This document shows, piece by piece, positions 35,811-48,090 of a stretch of DNA of 64,000 bases (its first letter is position 1; every line of letters starts with the position of its first letter). Source of the stretch: Desmodesmus armatus (Eukaryota; Chlorophyta; Chlorophyceae; Sphaeropleales; Scenedesmaceae). The stretch is from contig VIIQ02000094.1 in NCBI GenBank assembly GCA_007449985.2, forward strand, positions 186,001-250,000, read 5' to 3'. The translations under genes and the position numbers were made by a program. The notes below the pieces were generated by a model that saw only the letters and a list, made by a program, of their open reading frames with translations, made no database searches and was not told the origin of the DNA.

Positions 35811-37133
35811 CAGAAGCAGAAGCCTGGTAATGAAGCACCGCAAGCTGTGCCTGCGTACCCGCCACCTATGCGTGAGGACATGAGCAAGAGCTCAAAGCAG
35901 TTGCTCAAGTGGCTCAGGGCAGCAGCAGCAGACCCACAGGTGAGAACTGCAGCACAGACCAGTGCTTCCCTCACAGTCTTTAGCAGCCTCATACCAGCAC
36001 GGGAGTTCTGTGCGTTGGTGCAGTGCGACTCATCTGCAATAAAATTGTGTCGTGCTGGAGCTGAATAGCTTGAGGATGCTGTCTGGGGCCTGCTCCTGTA
36101 GCACATGGCTTCAGGGGTGGATTTGGGAGGCATGTCAACGTGTCCCTGCCTACCTGTGGCAGCCTGTCAGCGCTAGCCATGTGACCTGCATGTCAGATGC
36201 TTGCATACAGGATCTTGTGCGACCTGGATTATGTATGCTGTGCGTACTGCATCACAGGCGGCCTACAACAAGCTCACTGACCAGTCCTGCAAGCGTGTCC
36301 TGCATGCTGTGGCGCACAACCGCCTGCTCAAACCGGTAAGCTTGACTTGGTTTCAGCCTTGCTTGCGTGTAACAGCAGCCTCACAATGGCAACTTGCCCT
36401 GGCATATGTGTGTTGGCATGCGTGAGGCGAGCATCAGCAACCCTTGCTGCAATTTGCAGGAGTGTCGCAGGTTCTCAAGGTGGGTAAATACCATCTTGCT
36501 GGGCACCTGGACGCCCAGCAGGGGCCACCATGTTGCCTTGCCAGGTGCACCACAGAGCAGTGAAATGTGTGCCCATCTAACCGGTCTCATTCCCACCTGA
36601 GCGTCTTGCCTGCTGCTGTCTTTCAACAGGGTGCTGAGCCCATCGTGCTGGCAGATGCAGCGGCAGCCACAACCCCTGCAGCAGCACAACCCGCAATCAC
36701 TGCAGCGGCAGACAGCGCAGGTGCACCCAAGCAGCAGCCGAAGCAGCTCGCAGCAGCCGCTGCAGCGCGCACAGCACCCACAGCTGCTGCTGCTGCTGCT
36801 GCTGCTGCCAGTGAGCAGCCCAGTGGGCGCAGCTCCAGGAGGCCCAGGCGGCCTCACTCATGGCTGCATAGGTACAGCGCAGGAGAGTGGTGGGACGGGC
36901 CCCTGGTGGGGGTCACTGCTGGTGCCGGCGGTGGTGGTGGCGCTGCTGCTGGTGAGAAACGTGCAGCAACACCGTCAGGCAATGCCAGCAGCAAAAAGGG
37001 CGGGAACCAGGCAGCAGCAGGGGGTCATGTTGCCATGCTGAGGCAGCAGCAGGCAGCGGCGGCGGCAGCGAAGCTCGCAAAAGCTGGCAGCAGCAGTGGG
37101 AGGGGTGCTGGCAGGCCAGCTCTGGGGCAGCGC

Positions 37134-37165
<32 letters not shown>

Positions 37166-40100
37166 TGGCTCTAAGGCTGCTGCTGGTGGTGATGGGTCTT
37201 CAACCGAGGGGTCGTCTGACATGGGCTCGTCTGAGTCTGAGCCTGATTCTGAGTCTGAGTCTGGGATGGAGTCAGACTCAGAGGCGGAGGAAGAGGAGCT
37301 GTCTTCAGAAGCCAGCAGTGGCAGCGACAGCGACACACCTGCAGCACCCAATGCCAGCAACAGCCGCAAGCAAGCAGGCCGCAAGGGGGTCCTCACAATG
37401 AAGCAGCAGCAGCAGGGCCGACAGCAACAGCAGCAGAAGAAGCGCCCTTTAGTGGATGTCAAGGCAGGCAGCAGGGGTCGGCCAGCAGGTGCAGCAGCCT
37501 CCCTGCCACCCCTGCAGCAGCAGGTCAAGAGGCGCAAGCTGCTCAATGGGGCTGTAGCAACAGCAGGGGAGGACTCCAGCACAGCTGGGGGTGCTGTTGG
37601 CAGGTCTCGTGCTACTGCTGCTGCTGCTGGTAGGGGCCCAGTGGCAGAGCGCACCCAGCTGGCTGGCAAGCAGGCTCAGAAGGCCGGCAAGCAGCAGCAG
37701 CAGGTTGCGCCCCAGCAGCGCCGGCGCCTGCAGCAGCAGCAGCAGGGTGTGCGGCGAGTGACACCCGCCAAGCGACAGGTGGTGGAAGTGTCACAGCAGT
37801 CGCAGTCAGAGGCAGACTCGGACGCTGACCTCACTAACAGCAGCAGTGGCAGCGGCAGTGAGAGCGAGGTGTCACTGTCGGGAGATGAGGGGCAGGAGCA
37901 GGGTCTGGCAAGGATGCAGCAGCAGCGGGGAACTGCAGCTGGCAGGGGTCAGGGGCGCAGGCTGCATCAGCAGCCCCACGCGAAGGGTCACAAGTGCCAT
38001 GCTTACAAGGCGTGCGGCACACCCACCTGCTGCTGCTGTTGCTGCTGCCACCACCACCGCTGCCTGGCTCCTGCGCGCCCACAACAGCAGCAGCAGATGG
38101 GTCCAGCACAGCAAGGCTCTGTTGGCACCAAGCGCTTATACCTCCCTGCGCTGAGGTTGCCGCTGGAGCAGCAGGTGCAGCAGGAGCACCTGCTGCTGCA
38201 GGACTCTGACATGCTGTTGGATGTGTGTGAGGGTCTGGGCTTTGCTGCTGATGACCCCTGGCGGCAGCAGCAGGTGCTGCTGACGAGGCAGAGGCGGCAA
38301 AGCCACACCAGCACAGCAGCTGTGCGCACGGGCAGCAGCAGCGAGCAGCAGGAGGGTGAGGAGGGTGGGGAGGGGGAGCAGTCCCTGGTGGAGGTGGCAG
38401 CAGCAGCAGGGGAGGCTGTGCGGCAGGACAGCATGCTGCACCCTGTGGGATCTGCTTCACTGCAGGTGAGGGTACTTGTATGTAGCATGCATGCATAATG
38501 AGGTCTGTCTGCAGCCACTTCTTTAGGCAGGCTTTTTTTCTTCTCTTTTCTCTTGGGGGCTACTGAGGAGCTTTGACACAGGAGTAGGTGAAAAACGCTG
38601 TGGTGCTCACTGCTAGGCTGTATGTCTGGGCTGTGTGCTGACGTCTCCATGTTGCGTCACGCGTGTTCAAAAGCCGTCACAGGTGCCATGCAAGCTTGGT
38701 GTTGTTGCCAACACAAACACCACTGATTGCTTTGTCACCTGTTTGCTGCTTGCTGCCTCCTGTCTCTCACCTCCCTTCCTGTGCTGTCAACAAACAGGTG
38801 CTCCTCAACAGCCCCACAGCTGAGGTGGTCAGCTGTGCAGCAGCACACATGCACCGCACCAGTGCTTTTGCAGGACCTGCAGGACTCTCCGACAGCCCCA
38901 GCACACCCCTTCATGGTGCCAACGGCGCTGCAGACACAGCCACTGACCACCCACCTTGCTGGACCCTCAGCCCATCAGGCCTGCCCCGGCCACACACCCC
39001 TGTTCTGGGGCCTGCCGGCCTAACTGACTCCGCGGCAGCTGCTGCTGCTCTGCTGCCCAGCCAGCTAGCAGCAGACCTGGAGCATGCAGCAGCCATGTTT
39101 GGTCACGATGATGTGGACGGCAGCTTTGACTGCTGCGCTCCTGCAGTAGCAGGGTCACCCCATGCAGGCCCCAGCGAGTTGGCACCAGGTGCAGGGGGAA
39201 CGCTGCCAGCAGCAGTAGGTCTAGCGGGAGTCATGGGGTTAGGCCCTTGGTTGGATAGGGAAGCCACCACAGCAGCAGCGGCGTCTCCTGGACAAGTGTC
39301 AGATGGCAGCTCCTGTCCTGCAGCTGCTGTGCTGGCCCTTGGCAGTGTCGCCCCCGGAGGTCCTGCAGCAGCAGGACCACCTGCAGGAGCAGCAGCAGGA
39401 GGGCAGCACCCTGGTATTGCAGCTGCTGCCGGAAGTGCGGGTTGCATGGGTGTCGGGGAGGGCTGCATGCGCCTGCCAGACAGCCCCAGCTGCGCCTCCC
39501 ATGCTGCTGCAGCGACGGCCCTGCACCTTGCGCATGACTGGGATGATGTCACAGTCTTGCAGGGCCACCTCTCTGTCCCCAGCAGCAATGATTCAGACCT
39601 GCAGGCCGCAGTCGAAGCAGCAACAGCAGGCAAGGACCTGACGCTGCTATCCCCAGGGTCTGCATCACATGCGGCGGGCCCTGGTCGTGGTGTTGCTGCT
39701 GCTGCGGACGGCGTGCGGCTCTGGGCGCGTGCCGCAAACGCAGCCGGAGGCGGAGACGATGCCCTCCTGCTGCGGCGGCAGCTGGCAGAATGTCAGCAGC
39801 AGCTGGCGGCCAAGTGCAGGGAGGCACGTGCCTTACGGAGTCAGCTCTCAGAGCAGGAGCAGGAGGTCTCTCAGCTCAAGGTAGACAAAGCTGAGCTTGC
39901 AAAGCAAGTGGAGAGGCAGGGGAAGGAGCTGCAAGGGCTGCGCAGTCAAGCTGCTGCTCAGCGCAAGGCACAAGCCCAAGTACAAGGGCTCATGCTGGGC
40001 CTATACAAGCAGCAGCAGCAGCAGTCGCCTGGGGCCCTGCCGAAGCTGCCGCCGCTGCATGTCCCCAGCTCCTCTCAGGCTGGAGGTGCAGGGGTGGGGT

Positions 40101-41916
40101 CGGCATCAGCACCAGGGGGGGCTGCTGCAGGGCTGCTGCTGCCGGTATCACCCATGCGTTGCCCTGCGAAGAAGACCGGCCGCAGGACCATCATTCCCCA
40201 GATGGGTCCTGCAGGAGTGCCATCCTCACCTGCAGCAGCAGCAGCAGCTGCTGCTGGTGCTGGTGCCGATAGTGCTGCAGAGGCCGCTGCAGCAGGAGGC
40301 AGCACCACACCAGCCTCACCCTCACCCCCAGCGACGGCAGACAGCGAACAGCGGGCACTTGAACGGCAGCTCGCAGCCTCGAAGCAGCTGGTGGGGTTCC
40401 TGCAAGAGCAGCTGAAGGCGACCCAGGCACGCAGCAACGTCGCCCAGCAGCAGCAGGAGCTTGAGCTGTCGGCCCTAAGAGGCTGGCTGGCATCTGCAGG
40501 CATTGATGTGAATGCCCTGAGGCAGGTGCTGCTGCTGTCAGGGCAGCAGCAGCGGCAGCAGCTCAAGCAGCAGCAGGTGGCAGCAGCAGCGGGGGCGAGG
40601 GCAGCACAGGAGGCTGCGGCAGCTGCAGCGGCTGCTGCCGCTGCAGCTATGTCCGGCAAGGGGGCTGCAGCAGCAGCTGTGGGCCAGGGTGGACTACAAG
40701 CTGACGCGCAACAGCCAGCAGCAGCAGCAGCAGTTAGCTCTTTGAGGGAGTCAGCACTCCCTCCAGCAGCACCAGCAGCAGCAGGAAGCAGACCTGCAGC
40801 AGCAGGCAGTAGCAGCGCCACCGCAGCTGCTGCAAGTTCAGCGGGGGCAGGCTCAGAGGAGCAATCCATCTCTGCTGCTGCTGTCTTCAGCAGGCAGCCC
40901 CTGCAGCTTCCGCAGCAGCTGCAGCAGTCCGGGTCTGTCGCACCAGCAGCAGCAGGGGCAGAAGGCAAGTCCCCTGCGCTGGCAGCAAGTGCCGCAAAAG
41001 CCGCTGCAAACGGGATGCACCCGCTCATTGCAGCAGCTTTAGCAGGTGCAGCTTCTGGGCCCACTGGGCCTTCAGGCAGCAGCACCACAGAAGCCACGGC
41101 AGGTGCAGTAGCAGCACCCAAGAAAAGGGGCCGTCCAAAAGGCAGCAAGAACCGCCCCAAGCTGCCTCCTCAGCCTGCGGCAGCAGCAGCAGCAGAGGGT
41201 GTGGTACGAGCAACTGCACCCAAAGCAGCTGCTGCGGCAGCAGCAGCAGGAAATGCACCTGTTGCTGTCGCTGGCAGGGCAGCAGCGGCAGTGGCAGCAG
41301 CAGCCAATACGCCACAGGCGACTGCCATAGCTTGGCAGCAACCCCAGCACCAGCAGCATCAGTGCAAGCAGCAGTCTCAGGAGGACAGCACCCAGCGATG
41401 CCTGCCATGCTGCCGACTGGCCTGGCTACTGCCAACCTGCAGTCCCTGCTGTCCATCAATGCTGCTGCTGCAGCACAGCTTGGTCGCTACGCGGCCACCG
41501 CAGGCCCTGCAGCAGCAGCACAGCTACAGCTGGCGCTGGCAGCAGCAGCTGCAGGGGCGGCGGCAGCCTCCTCTGGACAACCCCTGAACATGCAGCTGCT
41601 GATGAGCCCTTCGGCAATGCAGCTCAACCCAGCTGTGCTGGCAGCTGCTGCTGCTGCAGGGGCGGCAGGCGGTGCTTCCAGCACAGCTGGTGGTGGTAGT
41701 GCTGCTGTTGTGCCTACTGCGCAGCGGGGGCTCATGGCAGCCCTAAAGGCTGTGGATGCAGCCAGGCCAGCAGCGGCAACAGCAGCAGCAGCAGCGGGCG
41801 GTACGGCAGACGGGAGTGGTGCAGTGAAGGTTAGCAAGGCTGCTGCAGGTGACCTGCCAGGGAGGGCTGGCAGGCCTGGGCTGCAGTTGGAAGGGCCAAG
41901 TAGCAGCAGTGAGTGA
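35051..41916 (+). CDS. Large PWWP-domain, AT-hook, Gln/Ala-rich chromatin protein
   Basis: Exons 35051-35137, 35232-35408, 35637-35939, 36258-36335, 36630-38465 and 38798-41916 give about 1,860 residues. N-terminal PWWP domain: ELCWAK|VPGWQWWPARVLPP then RVVLFLIDNT and FDVHYNRF. PWWP domains bind DNA and methylated histone H3. Exon 3 adds helices and a poly-Gln run. Exon 5 is low-complexity with a Ser/Glu/Asp-rich acidic stretch (37,220-37,340) and poly-Gln. Exon 6 has two coiled coils (about 39,768-40,020 and 40,349-40,590), poly-Ala, and an AT-hook KKRGRPKGSKNRPK at about 41,120-41,160 for AT-rich minor grooves. A likely nuclear DNA/histone reader. Near 41,300-41,335 the coding frame seems to shift by one: the upstream frame becomes Cys-rich, while the next frame reads LPTGLATANLQSLLSINAAA to the stop at 41,914. 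This is an indel error or a missed tiny intron. The domains are clear; exact ends of low-complexity exons are less so. Confidence 0.85.
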
Positions 41917-43589
41917 TGTGTGCAGGGCATGTCTGAGGATTCCCTCAGCTTGCACAGGCTGCTCTGCTGTTGCTGCGAGCCTGGGGCTGCTCTGTTGGGG
42001 AATGAATAAGCGAGTGTGTGGGAAAGGGGTTGCGGTGTGGAGAGTGGGCAGGTGGGGATCTTATCTGCTTGACATGTGCGATGTTTGGCAGCAAGGGACG
42101 CAACAATGTGTCTGGTGTGGTGGTTACTGCAGTGGCTGCGGGCCCAAACTGGCTGAAGGTTTATGAATTAGCTGTGAGGTTCATGTTCCTGAGTGGGAGC
42201 TGACATCTGCAGAGCTGGGCCGTTGTGTTGTCCTGGTGACTGGTGACTGTGTCCTGCCGCAGAGTTGCAGTGGTATGGGTTGTCTGTGGCTGGGGGTGGG
42301 CAACAACCACCAGTGGGTCTACAGCAGCTGCTGGGGCTAGGGTTGTCTGAGCATCCACCTGGCACTGCATCAATGGGATCAGATATTCAGGCGCTGCATC
42401 TCCTGTCAGGGCGATTTTCAAGTTGCTTTTGTGCTGCTGCTCAGGAGAGCCATTGTGCTGGTAGTACTGCTGCTAGTACTGGCATCAGTTGTGGTCTGCT
42501 ACAGCAATGGCTTTATGCCCTGGCTGGGTTGCAAGCTGATTGGCTTCAATGGGCGGTGATGTTGTGCAAGTCTGCGATAGTTTTGGTGGGTGCTCTTACT
42601 GTGATCGCATCCTTGTCTGGGGGCCTTGTGTTGGGCTCTTGGTGCATCCAGGGCCCCTGTTGCACCACATTGTACAACAACAGGCATCACATGTTTCACA
42701 CATGTACATCAGTCTGGTGCATTGTACAACATGTACTGGTCAGCATATACCTTCACCTGGCTCGATCCTGGTGGGCAATGCCATTGTTGTTTGGCGAAAA
42801 TGTCCATGTAACATACTCCCCCATATATCTTTCAGGGCGTGTCCCTTCTCGCAAATCTGAAGTTCGTTGCTTTCTTGCTTGGCCTTGCCCTTTGGTCAGC
42901 TTAGTGATGGTGAATATGCAATGCAAACATGTGCTGGAGGTTTTGATGTCTTGTGTACTGTGGACTGTGTATGCACTGTGTCTTAGCCTGGTTGGGAAGG
43001 GTGTTGATACGTGGCTCATGCTGCACATGCTGAGGGAAGGATGTGGCAGGCTATGTCTGGATGCAGCTGTTTGGCCCTGGTCGCAGCTTGGTTGTTATTG
43101 TGCCTGCCAAGGCAGGACACCTAGGCTCCTGGCAGCCGCATGTGAGAGGAGCCACGAAGCTGCTGGCTTGAGGCATGGGATGCTAGCGACAGTTGTGTGC
43201 AGACGTGGTACATAGGTTGGCAATGTTGAGGGGCGCATACTGTGTATGGGTTGGTAATGGGGCAGCTGACATACCGTACACTGCCTTTCTGTGCTGCTTT
43301 GATTCTGTCAGCGCACAGGCATCTGCAAGACATGGTGTTATCCATATGCATGCATGCTATATGCATGCAGGGACATCAGTGGTCTTGTGGGTTGCCTGCG
43401 CTAGGAAGACTGGGCTTCCATCTGCTGAATGCATGTTGTGCATGTTGTGTGCGGGGGTGGGGCCGCTGATATGGGGGGGTGCGCATGTGGGGCGATGTGC
43501 CATACACAGGTTTTCAGTATGTGAATATGTCAAGGCTCATTATGCAATTACTTCAACACCTGTATGCTTCAAGCATACAAGTTGCTGGT
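41917..43589. other. GT-rich region after the PWWP gene
   Basis: No exon recognised. A 951-nt plus-strand open frame (42,265-43,215) has no domain, no convincing start and a composition like the surrounding UTR-type DNA. It also holds palindromic TGCATGC-rich patches (about 43,345-43,370). It probably includes the PWWP 3' UTR. Confidence 0.4.
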
Positions 43590-43951
43590 TCAATGGCTTT
43601 GATGCATTGGTATTTTAGCCTTTATGGCTGTGGTGTGACAGCGATCGTTCTGCGTGTATCCGTGTATGGTGTGGCCAGTTAGTGGATTGCTTTGCTGGGC
43701 CAGGTACAGAATGGCCAGGCTGAGTGTGTCTCCAATCAATGTGATGATGGCGCTGCCAGAGCAGTGCTCCTGGATTGCCAATACATGCACAATTTTGTCC
43801 AAAGCCATGCGCTGCTCCTCGTTGTCCTTCATGCCTGTAGGAATATCCTGAGGATTGCTCAGGATGTTTGACTGCCTTTTTGCCGCTCTTCGGAGTCTGG
43901 ATCTGTGCGCTTTCAGGGAGGCATCCCGTCTGCTTTTGAGGGTAGGGTTTG
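43590..43951 (-). CDS. Possible minus-strand exon of unknown product
   Basis: A minus-strand frame is open from a TAA at 43,952-43,954 down to 43,590. It reads SRRDASLKAHRSRLRRAAKR, then later MKDNEEQRMALDKIVHVLAI and SAIITLIGDTLSLAILYLAQ. The charged and hydrophobic pattern looks protein-like and helical, and an acceptor-like CCTACAG precedes GCATGAAGGAC. I recognise no family, and no flanking exons were joined. It may be a terminal exon, a relic, or chance. Confidence 0.22.
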
Positions 43952-45402
43952 TTGTTGGAGGTTAGTGCCATTGACTTCACACCAGGCTGGCGAGCATTGA
44001 CGGGCTGATACAGTGGGCCGAATGGGGAGTCAGGCACACAAGGGATGGGACTGGCAGTGCTGTCGTTTTTGACATACGGCTGACTGCTTATTTTGGTGTG
44101 GTGCGCATTGGAAGAAGATTGATTACAGAGGGTTTGGTTGAGTGCCTGGGGGTATGTCTGCATTCTTGGCTACGCTCTGCCTGTGGGCAACTGCTGGCCA
44201 AAGCTTTGGGGGCTTAGCGGCCCTGACAGGATGTATGCTATTGTGGCTTGAAGGGTTCTCAAAGGGCCATCTTGTTGCAGGCAGGGTCCATAAACACATG
44301 GTACTGATGGCAGGGGTGCTTCGTCCACGGCCCACTTCGATTTTGGTGTGAATGGGCGAGTTGGTAGCTGAGCGGCCGCGGGTGAGGAGGGGAGTTGTGT
44401 GACAATGGTGCGCTACGTCAGTAGGAGAACTATGGGGCTTACATTGTGCTGAGAGGGCCAACCGTACATGAGTTGCTCAGAGTGGTGCATCGAGGATTTC
44501 CTGTTTTAACAATGACCATATGGCTGCCTCTGAGCATCCTGTCCTGCATTGCGCCTGTGATGTAGTGCTGCACTGCGAGTCACCATTACCTGTGCACCCG
44601 TCCATATGTCACCCCTGCCGGCATCTGCTCACTCACTGACTGGCAGCACTGGCAGAAGCAAGCAACACTAGCTACTTTGCAGTAGCAGGCAACATTCACG
44701 GCAATTCAAGACACAGACAACACCAGCCCCAGCAAAATTGTGGCTAAGGAAACTGCTGTGTCGCTGTGACAGCTGCTGTACACCCTGGCACACCACACAG
44801 CCTGTACATGCATGTCATAGTATCCGGGGGGGGGGGCCTCAGCCCAGCTGACGGTCAGTCTAGGCACAAGCAATGCTGCCACGAGCTGCTCGCACACCAA
44901 ACTTGAATGTTCAACCGGCCCATGTCATGTGCAGTCTATGACAGCATGCCCTTGCTGGACAGCTGAAATGCACAACCCTCACTGTGGCACATGGTCCTTC
45001 AGCACCAACTACACAGCAGTTGTCATGTTCATCCTGCAATCTGAGCCCGTACACAAATGGCAGCATGCCTGGTCAGACCCAATGGCTGGTTGAGACATGC
45101 AACTGACAGTCACACTGCCTTGTCAACCCAACCCTGCCACAGCCCAACTACAAAACTAGCAATGCACCACACTAACCTGCCTACCGACAGGCCTTCAATG
45201 CATACTGTACACGTCATCCTTCAACTACAACCATCGACACCACAGCAATACAGCCAACCTCGTGAACAAACAAGCTGCCGGTACTGTGTGAACAATACCC
45301 CAACAAGGCGGCAACACTTACTGCAAGCAGATGGCACATGTCTCCACACACCATCAGCACCGGTCGCTGCAATACCCAGCTGTAAGCAGCACAGCAGCAA
45401 AC
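43952..45402. other. Region without a recognised gene
   Basis: About 1.4 kb with only short overlapping ORFs. A G-run lies at 44,827-44,836. The right part should be the 3' UTR of the minus-strand gene that ends at 45,403. Confidence 0.4.
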
Positions 45403-46142
45403 TCAGCCCAGAGGGCACTTGCTCCAAAAACCATAGATGATATTCTGCTCATTCCTAAACGCAAACTGGCTGCCCGGCTCAGCTGCCACAGCTACAGCCG
45501 CCTCAGGCTCACGCCCTCTCGCATTCCTTTCCTCATGGTATTTATTATACCCTGACTCCCCCTCATCTTCATACCCCAGCTCCTCAAACTCATCGTGATC
45601 TTCACAGCCCTCGTCATCTTCATAGTCATCTTCAATGTCGCTGTCGATGTCGCAAGAGGGTGGGGGGCTGTCACAGGGGGGAGGAGGGCTGGGGCTGGGG
45701 AAGGACGAGTTAGCCACAGGAGGGCCCCACTTGGGTGTGTCAAGCAGAGGGACACCCAGGAGCCCTATGTACTCCCGCCCGCTGTAGACCTCACCAGGTG
45801 GGGTCCCTACCTCTGCTGCTGCTGCTGCTGCTGCTGGATCATCTGCTGGTGACACAGCAGTGCCTCGCCCAAGAAGCTCACCGCTGCTGCTGTTGCTGCT
45901 GCTGTCACTGCTGCTGCTTGGGTTCCGCAGGAACAGTGGAGAGGGCCAGCGCTGAGCGCCACACATGACGCACTTGAAAGGGGATGAGTCAAGTGAGGAT
46001 GTGGGTGCCTCCTGCTGCTGCTGCTGCCATTGTGCTGGCTGACAGCTGCCCACAAAGGCAGCAGGCAGCACAGCACACTGCGGACACCAACTGTCCCGCA
46101 CATCAGACGGTGCAGCCTCCTCTTCTTCCTCACACTCCCAAT

Positions 46143-46179
<37 letters not shown>

Positions 46180-46662
46180 GGCAGCGGCCGTGACCTCAGC
46201 AGCGCCGGCACCAGCAGCAGCGAAGGCACCACCGCCGGCAGCAGCAAAATCACCATCGCCAGCAGCTGCAGCAGCGGCATCAGCAGCAGCACCCCCGCTG
46301 AATGTGTGCAGCACTGTATCTGCTGGGCGCTGCTTGGCAGGCGGCATGCGGGCCCCCCAGAGCCACCGCTGCGACCACAGCCCCCGGCGGCGACCCCTTC
46401 CTGACGTCACAACGCCTTCATACGTTATGACGTATGGTGGCCCGTCCCGTATCGTTGCAGAGCGCTCAGCTGCTTCGGCTAGTTCAGCGTAATCGCAGCC
46501 AATGCCTGCAACGCATGCGCTGCTGCTGATGATGTCGCTGCTGTAGTCCTCCTGGGGGGCTGCAGGAGGGCCGCTGGCAGTGCTGCAGCCGCCAGCTAGG
46601 CAGCCGGCAGGCAGCGGCATGAGTTTCCCATGGTCATCCCTGCGAGCCACACACCTGCGCGG

Positions 46663-46703
<41 letters not shown>

Positions 46704-48031
46704 CAATGTCACTAGGTGCTGCTGCTGCTTTGGGTGCTGCTGCTGCCTCCAGTGCCCAAAGGGGTGCTGTCTGCATGCTGTTCTCCCGCTGCCACTCTTT
46801 CCATGTCTGGTGGTCATTTTCGTCCTGTGGGTATGTTGGTCCCCGCAGCTGGCGCAGCCTGCGAGCGCGGCTGCTGTTGGCAGCACTGGCGGCACTGCTG
46901 CCGTGTGAGCGCAGCCTGCAGCGCTGCTGCCGCTCTAGTACCACCTGCTGCCAGGATGGCCTGTAGTCGCTGCTGCTGCTGCTGCTCTGCTGCTGCAGCT
47001 GTTGCCGCAGCAGCAGCTGCTGTTGCTGTTGTTGCTGTTGCTGTGGTAGCAGCTTTCTCCGCCGCCGATGCGGCTGCTGCGGTGGCTGCTGGTGTGTGGA
47101 ATGCAGCGGGTGCTGCAGCGGCAGCTGAGAGAGCAAGCTGCTGATTGCTAGCCGCTGCCGCGTCAGCTCTTCCTGCTGTGCCGCTGCTGTGATGACCTGG
47201 CGGTGGACGTAGAGTGCACGGGCCCTGTGGGGGTGGCTGCTGCTAAACCCTGGCTGCCTGAAAAGCAGCCGCCTGTATACCCTGCTGCTGCTGTTCATCC
47301 CAAAAACAGGCATGTAATGGCCACAGGGACGCTGCTGGCCCAGCAGCGGGTGATCCTTACTGAACATGGAGTGGATGAACTGGAACTGCTGTTGGATGAC
47401 GGAGCTGCTGCGACAGAGCTCCTCCCATGAGGTTATGCTGCTGCTGCTGGCTGCTAGCTCGGCTGGGGTGCTGCTTTGCTGCAGCCACCAGGTAGATGGC
47501 ACATTGCCACAGAAGGTGGCAGCCCACAGGGGGCCAGAGGGTGAAGGCAGCAGCACCCCGTGCTGGTTGACCAGGGCATTGTGCTGATGAGGATCCTCTT
47601 CTTGCGCAGAGGCTTGCGCGGATGCGCACACGTGGGCATGCTGGGCTAGACGTTGGTGGCTGTCGAGGGCTTGCTGTGGTGATGCTGGGCCTTGCTGCTG
47701 CGACAGCTGTGGTTGCGCTCCACCCTGTGGCTGTGGCTTGGTGGTGTCCTGCACGTACAGCATGTGACAAGAGCAAACAGCACAGCACGTGATCAAAAGT
47801 GACTGGTTGGGAAAGTGTGAGAGGGGAAGGCTACATGCATGCTGGCTTTTGCATGCAATGCAACACGCTTACCTGTGTCGAACCACCGCAGCTGGAATTT
47901 GCCACTGTCTGGCACAACACACCCCCAACAACCCTGCAGCTGCTGATCGCCTGCTGGCCTGCATTCTGTAGCGCCTGACCTAGAGCATTGAAGCGTCCAA
48001 TGCAGCACCAGCCGCGAAGCATGCTAGTGCC
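45403..48031 (-). CDS. Low-complexity protein with a putative four-cysteine zinc motif, unknown family
   Basis: The main exon runs from the acceptor at 47,748 to a stop at 45,403, 782 codons. A preceding exon 47873-48031 fits in phase 0 (donor GTAAGC) and reads MLRGWCCIGRFNALGQALQ near its start. Visible parts: Gln-rich N-terminal third; a basic HRRRRKLLP patch and a QQQQ/LLL stretch (about 47,030); poly-Ala (about 46,665-46,700 and 46,145-46,190); two CxxC pairs, DSWCPQC (about 46,090) and FKCVMCGAQRW (about 45,965), that could bind one zinc; a Ser-rich stretch; and a strongly acidic tail (IDSDIEDDYEDDEGCEDHDE). Such a layout suits a nuclear regulatory protein, by inference. The true start is not known: ATG at about 48,022 is possible, or exons further upstream. 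No family recognised. The stop may also be an unspliced intron. Confidence 0.6.
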
Positions 48032-48090
48032 CTGGTGACAGAAGCAGGGGTGGGTGACTCTGCTGCTGCTGTTGGCAAGCTGTCCCCTGG

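Noticed and set aside
40075..41160. 361-codon minus-strand ORF rich in Ala and Cys
   Set aside because: Shadow of CAG/GCA repeats in the PWWP gene, whose plus-strand frame has coiled coils and an AT-hook.
42265..43215. 316-codon plus-strand ORF
   Set aside because: No convincing start, no family motif, composition like the GT-rich 3'-UTR DNA around it.
43615..44163. 182-codon minus-strand ORF
   Set aside because: The overlapping frame at 43,590-43,951 looks more protein-like; this one has a random-like His/Pro/Gln composition.
47748..47796. ATG at 47,796 as the start of the minus-strand four-cysteine protein
   Set aside because: An acceptor (TACGTGCAG) lies just downstream, and a preceding exon 47,873-48,031 joins in phase.
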